From positions 1 through 62,151 of the forward strand of contig JAGZIN010000014.1 of the NCBI GenBank assembly GCA_018366195.1: a stretch of DNA of 62,151 bases, given 5' to 3'. This document shows positions 8,570 through 16,011 of the stretch, in pieces. A program made the position numbers and the translations under genes. This DNA comes from Butyricicoccus pullicaecorum. Lineage in GTDB: Bacteria; Bacillota; Clostridia; Oscillospirales; Butyricicoccaceae. The notes below the pieces were generated by a model. It was given only the letters and a program-made list of their open reading frames with translations, searched no databases and had not been told where the DNA came from. Positions within the stretch are counted from its first letter, which is position 1. Every line of letters starts with the position of its first letter.

Positions 8570-9058
8570 ATGTTTTCCAAACTCAAGCATATATTCGCTG
8601 CTGATAACAGCATTGAAATCCCCGCTCCCCTGTCTGGTCAGATTCACCCGCTTTCCGCTGTCAATGACCCTACCTTTGCACAGGAAATTTTAGGAAAAGG
8701 CTGTGCCATCGAACCGTCAGAGGGCAAGGTGATTGCACCCGTAGATGCCACGGTTGCGATGATGTTTGAAACCGGACACGCAGTATCTCTGGAAACCTCT
8801 GACGGCGTGGAACTGCTCATTCACGTGGGGCTGGATACCGTCATGCTCAAGGGCGCACATTATACACCACACTGCACAACAGGCGATAAGGTCAACGCAG
8901 GAGACACCCTGCTGACCTTTGATATCGAGGCAATTCGTGCAGCAGGCTATGATGTCATCACACCAGTTCTGGTTTGTAATGCAGATGATTTCAAGGAAAT
9001 CACCATTGCTTCTGGTTCTGTTCAGGCATCAGAACCGCTTCTCACACTCAAAAAGTAA
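8570..9058 (+). CDS. PTS glucose-type IIA component
   Basis: A 162-residue IIA-Glc (crr-like) protein that accepts phosphate from HPr and passes it to a IIB domain. The fold signature IPAPLSGQIHPLSAV opens the domain. His70 (ETGHAVSLE) and the phosphorylated His85 (ELLIHVGLDTV) are both present, as is the family's C-terminal TPVLVCN. The ATG at 8570 is preferred; a TTG at 8558 abuts the AGAAAGG site too closely. The partner IIB follows, ptsI is at 17.4 kb, but no IIC or HPr gene is in the window. Confidence 0.9.
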   Translation: MFSKLKHIFAADNSIEIPAPLSGQIHPLSAVNDPTFAQEILGKGCAIEPSEGKVIAPVDATVAMMFETGHAVSLETSDGVELLIHVGLDTVMLKGAHYTPHCTTGDKVNAGDTLLTFDIEAIRAAGYDVITPVLVCNADDFKEITIASGSVQASEPLLTLKK

Positions 9059-9064
9059 AATAAC

Positions 9065-9106
9065 AGGCAACATCACCCTCTGTTTTGACAGCGGGTGATG
9101 TTGCCT
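9065..9106 (+). other. 14-bp perfect hairpin between PTS IIA and IIB genes
   Basis: AGGCAACATCACCC (9065-9078) is fully complementary to GGGTGATGTTGCCT (9093-9106). No T-run follows directly. It may protect the upstream mRNA end or attenuate IIB expression, and it sits just before the IIB ribosome site (GGAGG). Confidence 0.6.
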
Positions 9107-9128
9107 AACCTATTTTGGAGGTTTTTTT

Positions 9129-9494
9129 ATGAATCCTATGCTTCCCCTTCTTTTGCTCGCAGCAGCAGCCATTGTCCTGCTGGGTCTGTATCTTGTACGT
9201 CAGTCTCGCAGACCAAACAGCAGCACCGGAATCAACTATCTTGCCGCACAGGACTATGCTGGTCTTGCCAAGGTCATTTTGGACAGCATCGGCGGTGCGC
9301 AAAATCTGAGCCGTTTTGACCATTGTGTGAGCCGCCTGCGGCTTGAGGTCAAAAATCCCGATTTGGTTAATGAGAAGCCCATCAAAGCCGCCGGCATTGC
9401 CGGACTGATGCGTCCGGAAAAGACCAAGGTGCAGCTCATTATCGGCAGCAAGGTATCACTTGTTTCTGATGCACTCAAATCACTTGTAGATTGA
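9129..9494 (+). CDS. Membrane-anchored PTS IIB protein (glucose/GlcNAc type)
   Basis: 121 residues: one N-terminal membrane helix (about 3-23, MLPLLLLAAAAIVLLGLY), a short basic linker, then a PTS IIB domain. The phosphorylation site is DHCVSRLRLEV (Cys66), matching the C-x-x-R-L-R pattern of glucose-family IIB. IIB is normally fused to IIC; here it is alone with a single anchor. It could phosphorylate a IIC encoded elsewhere, or act as a regulatory phospho-carrier. nagB lies downstream, suggesting amino-sugar use, but the tandem repeat lies between. Confidence 0.8.
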   Translation: MNPMLPLLLLAAAAIVLLGLYLVRQSRRPNSSTGINYLAAQDYAGLAKVILDSIGGAQNLSRFDHCVSRLRLEVKNPDLVNEKPIKAAGIAGLMRPEKTKVQLIIGSKVSLVSDALKSLVD

Positions 9495-9504
9495 TACCAT
9501 TTTA

Positions 9505-9716
9505 TGGTATAATAGTCACAAAAGTGACTATTATACTAGATATTTCACGATTATACCACAGCGGCACATCGAACAGAGAAAAGAGTTTTCAAGTTCTTTC
9601 CGCTGTGGTATAATAGTCACAAAAGTGACTATTATACTAGATATTTCACGATTATACCACAGCGGCACATCGAACAGAGAAAAGGGTTTTCAAGTTCTTT
9701 CCGCTGTGGTATAATA
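9505..9716 (+). repeat. 101-bp tandem repeat (2.1 copies) built of palindromes
   Basis: Copy 1 is 9505-9605, copy 2 is 9606-9706, and a 10-bp third start is 9707-9716. The two full copies differ at one base (A9584 versus G9685). Each unit carries a palindrome with TATAATAGTCAC pairing GTGACTATTATA around AAAA. Across the unit, ATTATACCACAGCGG pairs with CCGCTGTGGTATAAT about 35 nt later. Every palindrome contains TATAAT in one or both directions. The array occupies the whole spacer between the IIB gene and the nagB leader. Confidence 0.9.
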
Positions 9717-9772
9717 AGCCCGAACGGTTTACAACTGTGTAAACGATGCCGAACTGAAAAGGAGATATTACT

Positions 9773-10501
9773 ATGAGAATCATTGCTGCAAAGGATTACA
9801 ATGATATGAGCCGCAAGGCTGCAAATATCATTTCCGCACAGGTCATTATGAAGCCAGACTGTGTTCTGGGTCTTGCAACCGGTTCTTCTCCGGTTGGAAC
9901 CTACAAGCAGCTGATTGAGTGGCACAAAAAGGGCGATTTGGATTTTTCCGAAGTCAAAACTGCCAATCTGGACGAATACCGCGGTCTGCCGAAGTCCAAC
10001 GACCAGAGTTATGATTACTTTATGAAGGACAACCTGTTCAACCATATCAATATCAATTTTGATAACCTGCACATTCCGAACGGTGAGGAGCCGGACGCAG
10101 ACAAGGCTTGCTCTGACTACGACCAGATTATTGAGGAACTGGGCGGCGTTGACCTCCAGCTTTTGGGCATGGGTCACAACGGACATATCGGCTTTAATGA
10201 GCCAGCAGATGTATTCACCAAGGGTACCAACTGCGTAGACCTTCAGGAGAGCACCATTGAGGCAAACAAGCGCTTCTTTGCCTCCATCGACGATGTGCCG
10301 CGTCAGGCTTATACCATGGGCATCGGCACCATCATGTCTGCCAAGAAAATCCTTGTGGTTGTCAGCGGCAAGGATAAGGCTGAAATCGTGAAGAAGGCTT
10401 TCTTTGGTCCCATCACCCCACGTGTTCCGGCGTCCATCTTGCAGCTGCACCCAGATGTAACGGTTGTTGCAGACGCAGACGCACTCTCCCTCTGTGACTG
10501 A
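9773..10501 (+). CDS. nagB: Glucosamine-6-phosphate deaminase
   Basis: A 242-residue enzyme that converts glucosamine-6-phosphate to fructose-6-phosphate and ammonia, feeding amino sugars into glycolysis. Motifs: LGLATGSSPVG (substrate phosphate loop), NLDEYRG with general base Asp67, and GMGHNGHIGFNEP with catalytic His138. Asn136 replaces the Asp of the E. coli enzyme, as is usual in Firmicutes. The length matches the short, non-allosteric Gram-positive form. AAGGAGA precedes the ATG. The palindromic repeat upstream probably carries its promoter. Confidence 0.95.
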   Translation: MRIIAAKDYNDMSRKAANIISAQVIMKPDCVLGLATGSSPVGTYKQLIEWHKKGDLDFSEVKTANLDEYRGLPKSNDQSYDYFMKDNLFNHININFDNLHIPNGEEPDADKACSDYDQIIEELGGVDLQLLGMGHNGHIGFNEPADVFTKGTNCVDLQESTIEANKRFFASIDDVPRQAYTMGIGTIMSAKKILVVVSGKDKAEIVKKAFFGPITPRVPASILQLHPDVTVVADADALSLCD

Positions 10502-10519
10502 TTGTTGTAAATTTCTTTC

Positions 10520-10552
10520 AGAGCGTTTCCATTTGGGAACGCTCTTTTTTAT
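10520..10552 (+). terminator. Terminator after nagB
   Basis: AGAGCGTTTCC and GGGAACGCTCT form an 11-bp stem with one wobble, followed by TTTTTT. Confidence 0.85.
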
Positions 10553-10598
10553 ACTATAATACACAAAACCATGTATATGCTTTTGTGTAGAATGACAA

Positions 10599-10627
10599 TT
10601 GCATGAGGCAGAAACACGTGTTATTCT
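10599..10627 (+). promoter_or_regulatory. Possible promoter for the 10.7-kb exported protein gene
   Basis: TTGCAT (10599-10604), 17-bp spacer, TATTCT (10622-10627). Confidence 0.5.
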
Positions 10628-10683
10628 AGGCACAAAGAGCAGCAACAGATGGAACAGCTATTGTATATATGAGGTGCTTTAGA

Positions 10684-11121
10684 ATGAAAAAAATGATTTG
10701 CTCTCTGCTATGCAGTGGATTGATGTTTCTTTTTCTATTACATACGCTATCTTCTGCGTTGAACTCTCAGACCAATGAAAATGATACGGAAACACCAATT
10801 CCAGCATCTATCATAAAAGATGCTGCATACTACACCGAGGAAGGAAAACCGTTAAATCAATATGATATTGTCACGAGTGTAACAGAGGACGGCGTTCAGG
10901 TTTATGGCTTTTTTGCCAAAGATGGCAATATCATTGCCAGTATGTTGGAGAATGGAGATTGCATCGTCATTGCTTATACAGATGGAAGAATGTATACATT
11001 TGAAAAAAATGAGAATGGTTATATTGATTTTTCGAATGTGAAGAAAACCATTACACACATAGATTATTCCATCACACAAGATGACCCTGCAAAAACAAGT
11101 GTTCCTTATGCAGTACAGTAA
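10684..11121 (+). CDS. Hypothetical exported protein
   Basis: 145 residues starting MKKMICSLLCSGLMFLFLLH, a signal peptide or N-terminal anchor with no lipobox in proper context. The exported part (about 30-145) is acidic and probably beta-rich (YDIVTSVTEDGVQVYGFFAKDGN), with no family I recognise. GAGGTG precedes the ATG at 10684; an ATG 15 bp upstream lacks a ribosome site. AT-rich codon use differs from nagB, which suggests recent acquisition. Confidence 0.6.
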   Translation: MKKMICSLLCSGLMFLFLLHTLSSALNSQTNENDTETPIPASIIKDAAYYTEEGKPLNQYDIVTSVTEDGVQVYGFFAKDGNIIASMLENGDCIVIAYTDGRMYTFEKNENGYIDFSNVKKTITHIDYSITQDDPAKTSVPYAVQ

Positions 11122-11226
11122 TCACATAACGAGCGCTGTTTCCCAGTATTGCCCATATAAGAAGAATTTTCAATATGTCAAAAAACATGGTGAATTGATT
11201 TCTTCGCACTCTGAAAGGAGCATATT

Positions 11227-11562
11227 TTGAGACGTCAAAAATGGCTTGAGAACCCTAAAATCATTTACACATTCTATATCGTTTGTGCCGTGTTTCTCCT
11301 TGCAAGGCTCATTCAATTTTGCTTTTTCACCGCCTCCTGTACGGTTACGTTATCAGGAATCTATCAATTTATCGACATATTCTTGGTGTTGCTTTCCATC
11401 AATATTCGAAAACACCGCGGCAAAGCGGCAAATAAAACCACTTGGTTTCCTATCTTTAGCTGGATTCACTGGCTGCTCCTCATGCTGTTCTTCATAGACG
11501 CGACGCGCAATCGTGCAGCCTATCTTGAGCAATGGCATCGCTTCTACAATGGGGAAATCTAA
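11227..11562 (+). CDS. Hypothetical membrane protein (TTG start)
   Basis: 111 residues read from TTG at 11227, with GAAAGGAG seven bases upstream. Three hydrophobic stretches (about 13-31, 38-58, 74-91) suggest a small three-helix membrane protein with a basic cytoplasmic loop (INIRKHRGKAANK). No family recognised. The strong terminator at 11579 ends the transcript and also serves the convergent operon. Confidence 0.55.
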   Translation: MRRQKWLENPKIIYTFYIVCAVFLLARLIQFCFFTASCTVTLSGIYQFIDIFLVLLSINIRKHRGKAANKTTWFPIFSWIHWLLLMLFFIDATRNRAAYLEQWHRFYNGEI

Positions 11563-11578
11563 TGGATTATAAAATTTC

Positions 11579-11608
11579 AGGGCGTTCCCGTTTGGGAGCG
11601 CCCTTTTT
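11579..11608 (+). terminator. Terminator between convergent transcripts
   Basis: AGGGCGTTCCC (11579-11589) pairs with GGGAGCGCCCT (11594-11604) with one wobble, then TTTTTCT. It lies between the membrane protein gene and the convergent O-acetylation operon. Confidence 0.8.
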
Positions 11609-11622
11609 CTGCTGTGCTCTAT

Positions 11623-12735
11623 TTATTTGAGCTGTGCAATGCTGCTGTCCGTCATCAAACTATCCAACCCATAGCAGAGTAAAATCTCATCTGCCGGATT
11701 TTCTTCCAAATACTGAGAAACTGTCTGCTTCTTAAAATATCGCAGGTCAATCAAATCAATGCGGGAAAAATGCGCGGTCAGGAATGGTGCAAGGCAATGC
11801 GCGAATGAATCCCGCAAAACCAGCAGTCTGCCGCCCTTGTTCCCCGTCTCAATTGTGACACGCCCATGATTCCCGTCCAAAAAAATCGGATACTTGTCAG
11901 TTTCCTCCTTATGCTCCCAGAAAAACAGGCTGTCCCGTGTGACAGGTGCTTTCCCATCGTCAACGGTTACGGTGACTGGGGTTCCCATGTCCCATACCTC
12001 CAAGGTATCGGGCGACGTTGCCCACAAACCGCTTTTTGCATAGCTTGTGCCATAAAAATCCGGCACCTTCGTTTTGGTATAAACTGCTTCCGGAACCGGT
12101 TCGCGGTCAGTTTCGGTACACCACAGCCCATAGGCAGTATATGCCCCCATCGTCGTCCAATGGTGGTCGGTACGGTAAAATAACTGCTCCGGCGTGTCAT
12201 GGGTGCGAAAGCTGCCCAACACATCACACCAGATTGCTGGCAAGCCCTCCCGAATGGTTTTCAGCAGAGCTTCATCTGGATAGGGTCGGTGTGGGTGCGG
12301 CAGAAAATCCGTTTCCACAGCTCCCGTAGTCGGCACAATCAGTGCTGTCGCCGGTTTTCCCGTGTTCTCTAAAAAGGCTTGCAGGGCGGATAGATTGCGC
12401 TCTAAGGTTTCGCGCGCGTCTGCCAGCGGCGCGGCAATCAGCCAACCCTGCTGTCCGCGTATGATTTCTCCAACGGCGTTTAGTCCCTCTGCCTGCCGCA
12501 AATACGCATGCACACCAACAAGCACCTCTCTGCTTGGAAAATGGTCCATGAGGTAGGCTTCCGCCTGCTCCATAAAGCGTCCATCTGCAATACGGGCAAG
12601 GGACACCTCGGGTGGAGTGCGCAGCACCCGCTTTTCCTTTTCCGACATTTCCTGAGGCGGCACAAACCAAAAAGCACTCTGTACCATGACAATTACAAGG
12701 ACGAACACGCCCAGAAACCATTTTTCTCGTTTCAT
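11623..12735 (-). CDS. DHHW family protein (AlgJ/AlgX-like O-acetylation factor)
   Basis: 370 residues with an N-terminal membrane anchor (about 6-25) and an extracytoplasmic SGNH-like domain. The family motif DHHW is at 190-193 (YRTDHHWTTMGAY), and a DSFAH serine motif lies near residue 310, the arrangement used by AlgJ/AlgX-type polysaccharide acetyltransferases. It lies 9 bp after the MBOAT gene, with GAGGTGG before its ATG. In this family the protein takes an acetyl group exported by the MBOAT partner and places it on a surface polymer. Which polymer cannot be read from the sequence. Confidence 0.85.
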   Translation of the reverse strand: MKREKWFLGVFVLVIVMVQSAFWFVPPQEMSEKEKRVLRTPPEVSLARIADGRFMEQAEAYLMDHFPSREVLVGVHAYLRQAEGLNAVGEIIRGQQGWLIAAPLADARETLERNLSALQAFLENTGKPATALIVPTTGAVETDFLPHPHRPYPDEALLKTIREGLPAIWCDVLGSFRTHDTPEQLFYRTDHHWTTMGAYTAYGLWCTETDREPVPEAVYTKTKVPDFYGTSYAKSGLWATSPDTLEVWDMGTPVTVTVDDGKAPVTRDSLFFWEHKEETDKYPIFLDGNHGRVTIETGNKGGRLLVLRDSFAHCLAPFLTAHFSRIDLIDLRYFKKQTVSQYLEENPADEILLCYGLDSLMTDSSIAQLK

Positions 12736-12744
12736 TTGTCCACC

Positions 12745-14112
12745 TCAAAACCGGAAATACAGAAATGGATTGTAGCTGTCTGCCACGAATGCAGCCGTAC
12801 AGAACAGGAGCACGGCGAGACAAAGTACAAGTGCCACCCCATCTGCCCAAGCGGAGGATTTCCCCCGCGCCCACAGTTTCGCCGCAAGCGGCGTAGATGC
12901 CACGGCGCAGACGAGTAAAAGCGGCAAATAGGCAAGCAGTGTGACCTGCATTTCCTGCCCCATGGCAGCACCGGAAAACATGGTTTTGAGGTACGCGCCC
13001 AGCGCACCAAAATCTTCCACGGCAAACAGCACCCAGCCCACTACAATCCCCAGCAGGGTATACAGATGACGAATGGGCTTGGGAATACAGGCAAGCCGCT
13101 CCTCTCCAACGCATTTTTCAATGGACAGCAAAGCGAAATAATAGATGCCCCATAGAACAAAGTTCCATGCAGCGCCGTGCCAGAGTCCGGTCAATGCCCA
13201 GACAATAAAGAGGTTTCCGAATACATTCCCGCGGCGGCTGCCGCCGAGCGGGATATACACATAGTCGCGGAACCAGCTAGACAGCGTGATATGCCAGCGC
13301 CGCCAAAATGCAGTAATACTTTGCGCACAATAGGGGTAGTGGAAGTTTTCCGGCAAATCGAAGCCAAACAGAAGCCCTAAACCACGCGCCATATCTGAAT
13401 ATCCGCTGAAATCAAAGTAAATTTGAAAGGTAAACGCGAGTGCCCCCGCCCATGCGCCCAGACTGCCGCTCGCTGCCAGATTGCCGCGAACTGTATCAAA
13501 GAGCAATGCAATCTGGTTGGCAAGCAGCACCTTTTTGGCAAGTCCCACTGCAATATATTGGATTCCCCGCACCGCGCCATGTGTGCTTTCCTGCCGTGCA
13601 GCAAGCTGGAAACGCAGGGTATCATATCGCACAATTGGACCTGCAATGAGCTGTGGGAAAAAGGTCAAATAGGCGGCAAAGCGTGTCAGGCTCTTTTCGG
13701 GCGGTACGGTCTGCCGCCACACATCTATGAGATAGGAAACGACCTGAAAGGTATAAAATGAAATTCCAAGCGGGAGCGCAAGTCCCAGTTGTTTGCCTAT
13801 GCCCATAGTTTTCAGGCAGAAATCTGCATATTTGAATACAAAAAGCAGCCCCAAATCGAGTGCCATGGCTCCGGCAAAAATCAGGGTACGCGTGCGCTTC
13901 TGTCCCGCAAAGCGAGCAAGCGCCAATCCGGCTGCCCAGTTGACGAGCGCCGTACCCACAATCACAGGGACAAAGGAAGGCTCGCCCCATCCATAGAACA
14001 CCAGATTTGCCGCGAGTAAAAAGAGATTGCGTCCCTTGTGTGGTATGAGATAATAGCCCAACAGCACAAGCGGCAAAAAGAAATATATAAAAATCAGACT
14101 GGAAAAGCTCAC
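12745..14112 (-). CDS. MBOAT family O-acyltransferase (AlgI/DltB-like)
   Basis: 455 residues with about ten membrane helices. The MBOAT signature is present: YFDFSGYSDMARGLG, then FHYPY and FWRRWHITLSSWFRDYVYIPLGG, and the invariant histidine in LTGLWHGAAWNF (His312). These proteins move acetyl groups from cytoplasmic acetyl-CoA across the membrane. The start is GTG at 14112, preceded by AAGGGGAA. It is the third gene of the SGNH-DUF4358-MBOAT-DHHW operon. Confidence 0.92.
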   Translation of the reverse strand: MSFSSLIFIYFFLPLVLLGYYLIPHKGRNLFLLAANLVFYGWGEPSFVPVIVGTALVNWAAGLALARFAGQKRTRTLIFAGAMALDLGLLFVFKYADFCLKTMGIGKQLGLALPLGISFYTFQVVSYLIDVWRQTVPPEKSLTRFAAYLTFFPQLIAGPIVRYDTLRFQLAARQESTHGAVRGIQYIAVGLAKKVLLANQIALLFDTVRGNLAASGSLGAWAGALAFTFQIYFDFSGYSDMARGLGLLFGFDLPENFHYPYCAQSITAFWRRWHITLSSWFRDYVYIPLGGSRRGNVFGNLFIVWALTGLWHGAAWNFVLWGIYYFALLSIEKCVGEERLACIPKPIRHLYTLLGIVVGWVLFAVEDFGALGAYLKTMFSGAAMGQEMQVTLLAYLPLLLVCAVASTPLAAKLWARGKSSAWADGVALVLCLAVLLFCTAAFVADSYNPFLYFRF

Positions 14113-14127
14113 CTGTTCGCGTTCCCC

Positions 14128-14601
14128 TTATCCCAAAAGCGCATCTACGGCATCGGCAGCGCCATCATTTTCTGCTGTCACTGCATAAACGACAACGGTT
14201 CCCTGCTGACGTACCACAGCCGTTTCCAGCTTCGGAACCTCCTCGGGTTTATAATCCGAATAGCCCTCCTGCCAATTGGCATTAAAGTCTTGCAGGAACT
14301 CTGTGATTTTTTGCGCACTCTGCGCGTCTGGCGCCTGCCAGACCGAGAGCATTTCCGCTGTTGCCCCCGAGCCAACGAGCGCCGTGGCATCTGAGACAAG
14401 CGCACCATCGATATTATAAAAGAGAACGGTTTCGTCCTTATTCTTCTCAATCATCTCATCTGTAAATGTAACCTGTTCCTGCAAAGTGTCCAGCATTTCT
14501 CCCGCAGACGGCAATTCCTTCTTTTCACCGCAAGCAGTCAGCAGCAAAGTCAACGCCACTGCACCGCACAGGCAGCACTTCCATATCATTGTATGCTTCA
14601 T
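14128..14601 (-). CDS. DUF4358 domain lipoprotein
   Basis: 157 residues beginning MKHTMIWKCCLCGAVALTLL with lipobox LLTAC, so it is secreted and lipid-anchored. The mature part is the DUF4358 domain (ENMLDT-like start, EGYSDYKPEEVPKLE, and VVVYAVTAEN near the end). DUF4358 genes regularly sit beside MBOAT and SGNH genes in Clostridia; the role is unknown but probably structural or regulatory in polymer acetylation. Its ATG overlaps the stop codon of the SGNH gene (ATGA), with AAGGAG ahead. Confidence 0.8.
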   Translation of the reverse strand: MKHTMIWKCCLCGAVALTLLLTACGEKKELPSAGEMLDTLQEQVTFTDEMIEKNKDETVLFYNIDGALVSDATALVGSGATAEMLSVWQAPDAQSAQKITEFLQDFNANWQEGYSDYKPEEVPKLETAVVRQQGTVVVYAVTAENDGAADAVDALLG

Positions 14602-15395
14602 TTCGCAGCTCCTTCTGTTACCTGCTGGGCAATCAAATCTGCCCACTTTTTATTGTATGCCTGTCCCGGGTGAATCCCATCGGTGGCGGCATCGGTGGGC
14701 AGATTGCCCTCTGCATCTTGCATTGCTGCTGCAACGTCTAAATAGAAAATCTGCATTTCCTGTGCCAGTGCGCGCAGCAATTCATTATATTCTCGGATCC
14801 GTTCATTATTCGTATTATCCTCATTCTTTTCCGAAACCTCAGCCGACACTGGTAAAATAGACTGAATATAGAGCTTTGCATTGGGTTGTCTGTCCTTGAC
14901 AGTCTCAATCAGCTTGCGATAATCCTCAATAAAAATTTCCGGATACTGCCACCCAAGTTCATTTTCCCCAAAGGTCAAAAAGATATAGGCATATTGTTTT
15001 TCGAGCAGCTTATCTATCACAGGTATCTGCTCTCCAAGCATAGGCTTTTCGAATGCGGTCTTGACACTCAGTCCCACACGATACAGGCAGTCTGCCCCCG
15101 GCAGGGAATTGTAAATATGGAAGCCATCAATATAGGAATTGCCCAGCAGGGCAACATCCGAAAAATCTGTAACTGCCGGTGTAGAGGACTTTTCTGGCTC
15201 CTCTGTCGGCTCTTGTGGTGTGGGCTGCACCTGCGGTGTTTTCTGACTTACAGAGTTGGCTGCAACCGCTGATGTATCAATATCCTTATGATGATATGCG
15301 GCAGATGCAATACACGCGATCATCAGGAACAAAATCAGTATTTTTTTCCACCATTGCATAGGCGGTGTATGTTCTGGCTCTTGCTGTATATTCAT
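14598..15395 (-). CDS. Membrane-anchored SGNH/GDSL hydrolase-like protein
   Basis: 265 residues: N-terminal membrane helix (about 18-34), a Pro/Glu/Gln-rich linker (about 50-75), then an SGNH domain. Block I is LLGNSYIDG (nucleophile Ser87, with Asn in place of the usual Asp before it), block III is FGENE, and block V is DGIHPG (Asp239, His242). It is probably an acetyl-esterase or acetyl-transferase acting outside the cell on the same polymer as the downstream MBOAT/DHHW pair. It is the first gene of the operon, with AGGAG before the ATG. Confidence 0.82.
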   Translation of the reverse strand: MNIQQEPEHTPPMQWWKKILILFLMIACIASAAYHHKDIDTSAVAANSVSQKTPQVQPTPQEPTEEPEKSSTPAVTDFSDVALLGNSYIDGFHIYNSLPGADCLYRVGLSVKTAFEKPMLGEQIPVIDKLLEKQYAYIFLTFGENELGWQYPEIFIEDYRKLIETVKDRQPNAKLYIQSILPVSAEVSEKNEDNTNNERIREYNELLRALAQEMQIFYLDVAAAMQDAEGNLPTDAATDGIHPGQAYNKKWADLIAQQVTEGAAK

Positions 15396-15439
15396 GAGAT
15401 TGTCACTCCTGTATTCTATCCAAGGGTTATCCGATATTT

Positions 15440-15468
15440 AGCATACTCTGTTCCATATAAAATGTCAA
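15440..15468 (-). promoter_or_regulatory. Promoter of the O-acetylation operon
   Basis: TTGACA (15468-15463), 17-bp spacer, TATGCT (15445-15440) on the minus strand, 45 bp before the SGNH gene start. Confidence 0.7.
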
Positions 15469-15546
15469 TTTCTCTGACGAAAATATTACTAAATCGTAAT
15501 CTTTCCCCGCTCTCCTGCTTTTGCCGCACACAAAACCAGAAGCGAA

Positions 15547-15582
15547 AAATAAAAAGGTTCGCCACCGCAGGGCAGCAAACCT
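15547..15582 (-). terminator. Terminator after the 71-aa protein gene
   Basis: On the minus strand AGGTTTGCTGCC and GGTGGCGAACCT form a 12-bp stem with wobbles around CTGC, followed by TTTTTATTTT. Confidence 0.75.
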
Positions 15583-15599
15583 CTTTTGCATCTCTCAGA

Positions 15600-15815
15600 T
15601 TATTTTTTCTGGCTTTCTTCTTTGTCTGCGTTCATCATTACCTTTTTGATAAACTGCATTGCCTCGTCCAAATCTTCTGTGACCGTCCAATAGTCAAAGC
15701 CTTCCTGTGTATAATACAGGTGCGTAATGAGATGCTTTGCGTTTTGTAAAAGCCAATACTTTTGCTGGTTGTCCATGTCATCAAAGCTTTCAATTGGTCT
15801 GATATCATACTTCAT
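15600..15815 (-). CDS. Small hypothetical protein (71 aa)
   Basis: MKYDIRPIESFDDMDNQQKY is an acidic N-terminus, followed by a mixed helical region and a Lys/Glu-rich end (MNADKEESQKK). Soluble, no cysteine. The ATG at 15815 has AAGGAG nine bases upstream. Its own terminator follows directly, which supports expression as a single-gene unit. No family recognised. Confidence 0.6.
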   Translation of the reverse strand: MKYDIRPIESFDDMDNQQKYWLLQNAKHLITHLYYTQEGFDYWTVTEDLDEAMQFIKKVMMNADKEESQKK

Positions 15816-16011
15816 TTCCAACAACTCCTTTTTCTTATTTTACCAAACTACGACACATAACACAATATCTCATTTTCTTTCGGACTGCCTGTATCCAGAT
15901 ACCATAAAATACTGCGCAGCACATCAAAAAACACCTATTTCTCACAAAATAGCTGAAAATCTGCAAAATCCGGGAACATATACGTTGAATTCCGCCCACT
16001 CTTGGAGTATT

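Noticed and set aside
9505..9716. Repeat-spacer appearance upstream of nagB
   Set aside because: Two adjacent 101-bp copies with no variable spacers and no cas genes; a tandem duplication, not CRISPR.
9632..10645. 337-codon open frame opposite nagB and its repeat
   Set aside because: Antisense to a clear deaminase gene and running through the palindromic repeat; not credible as a gene.
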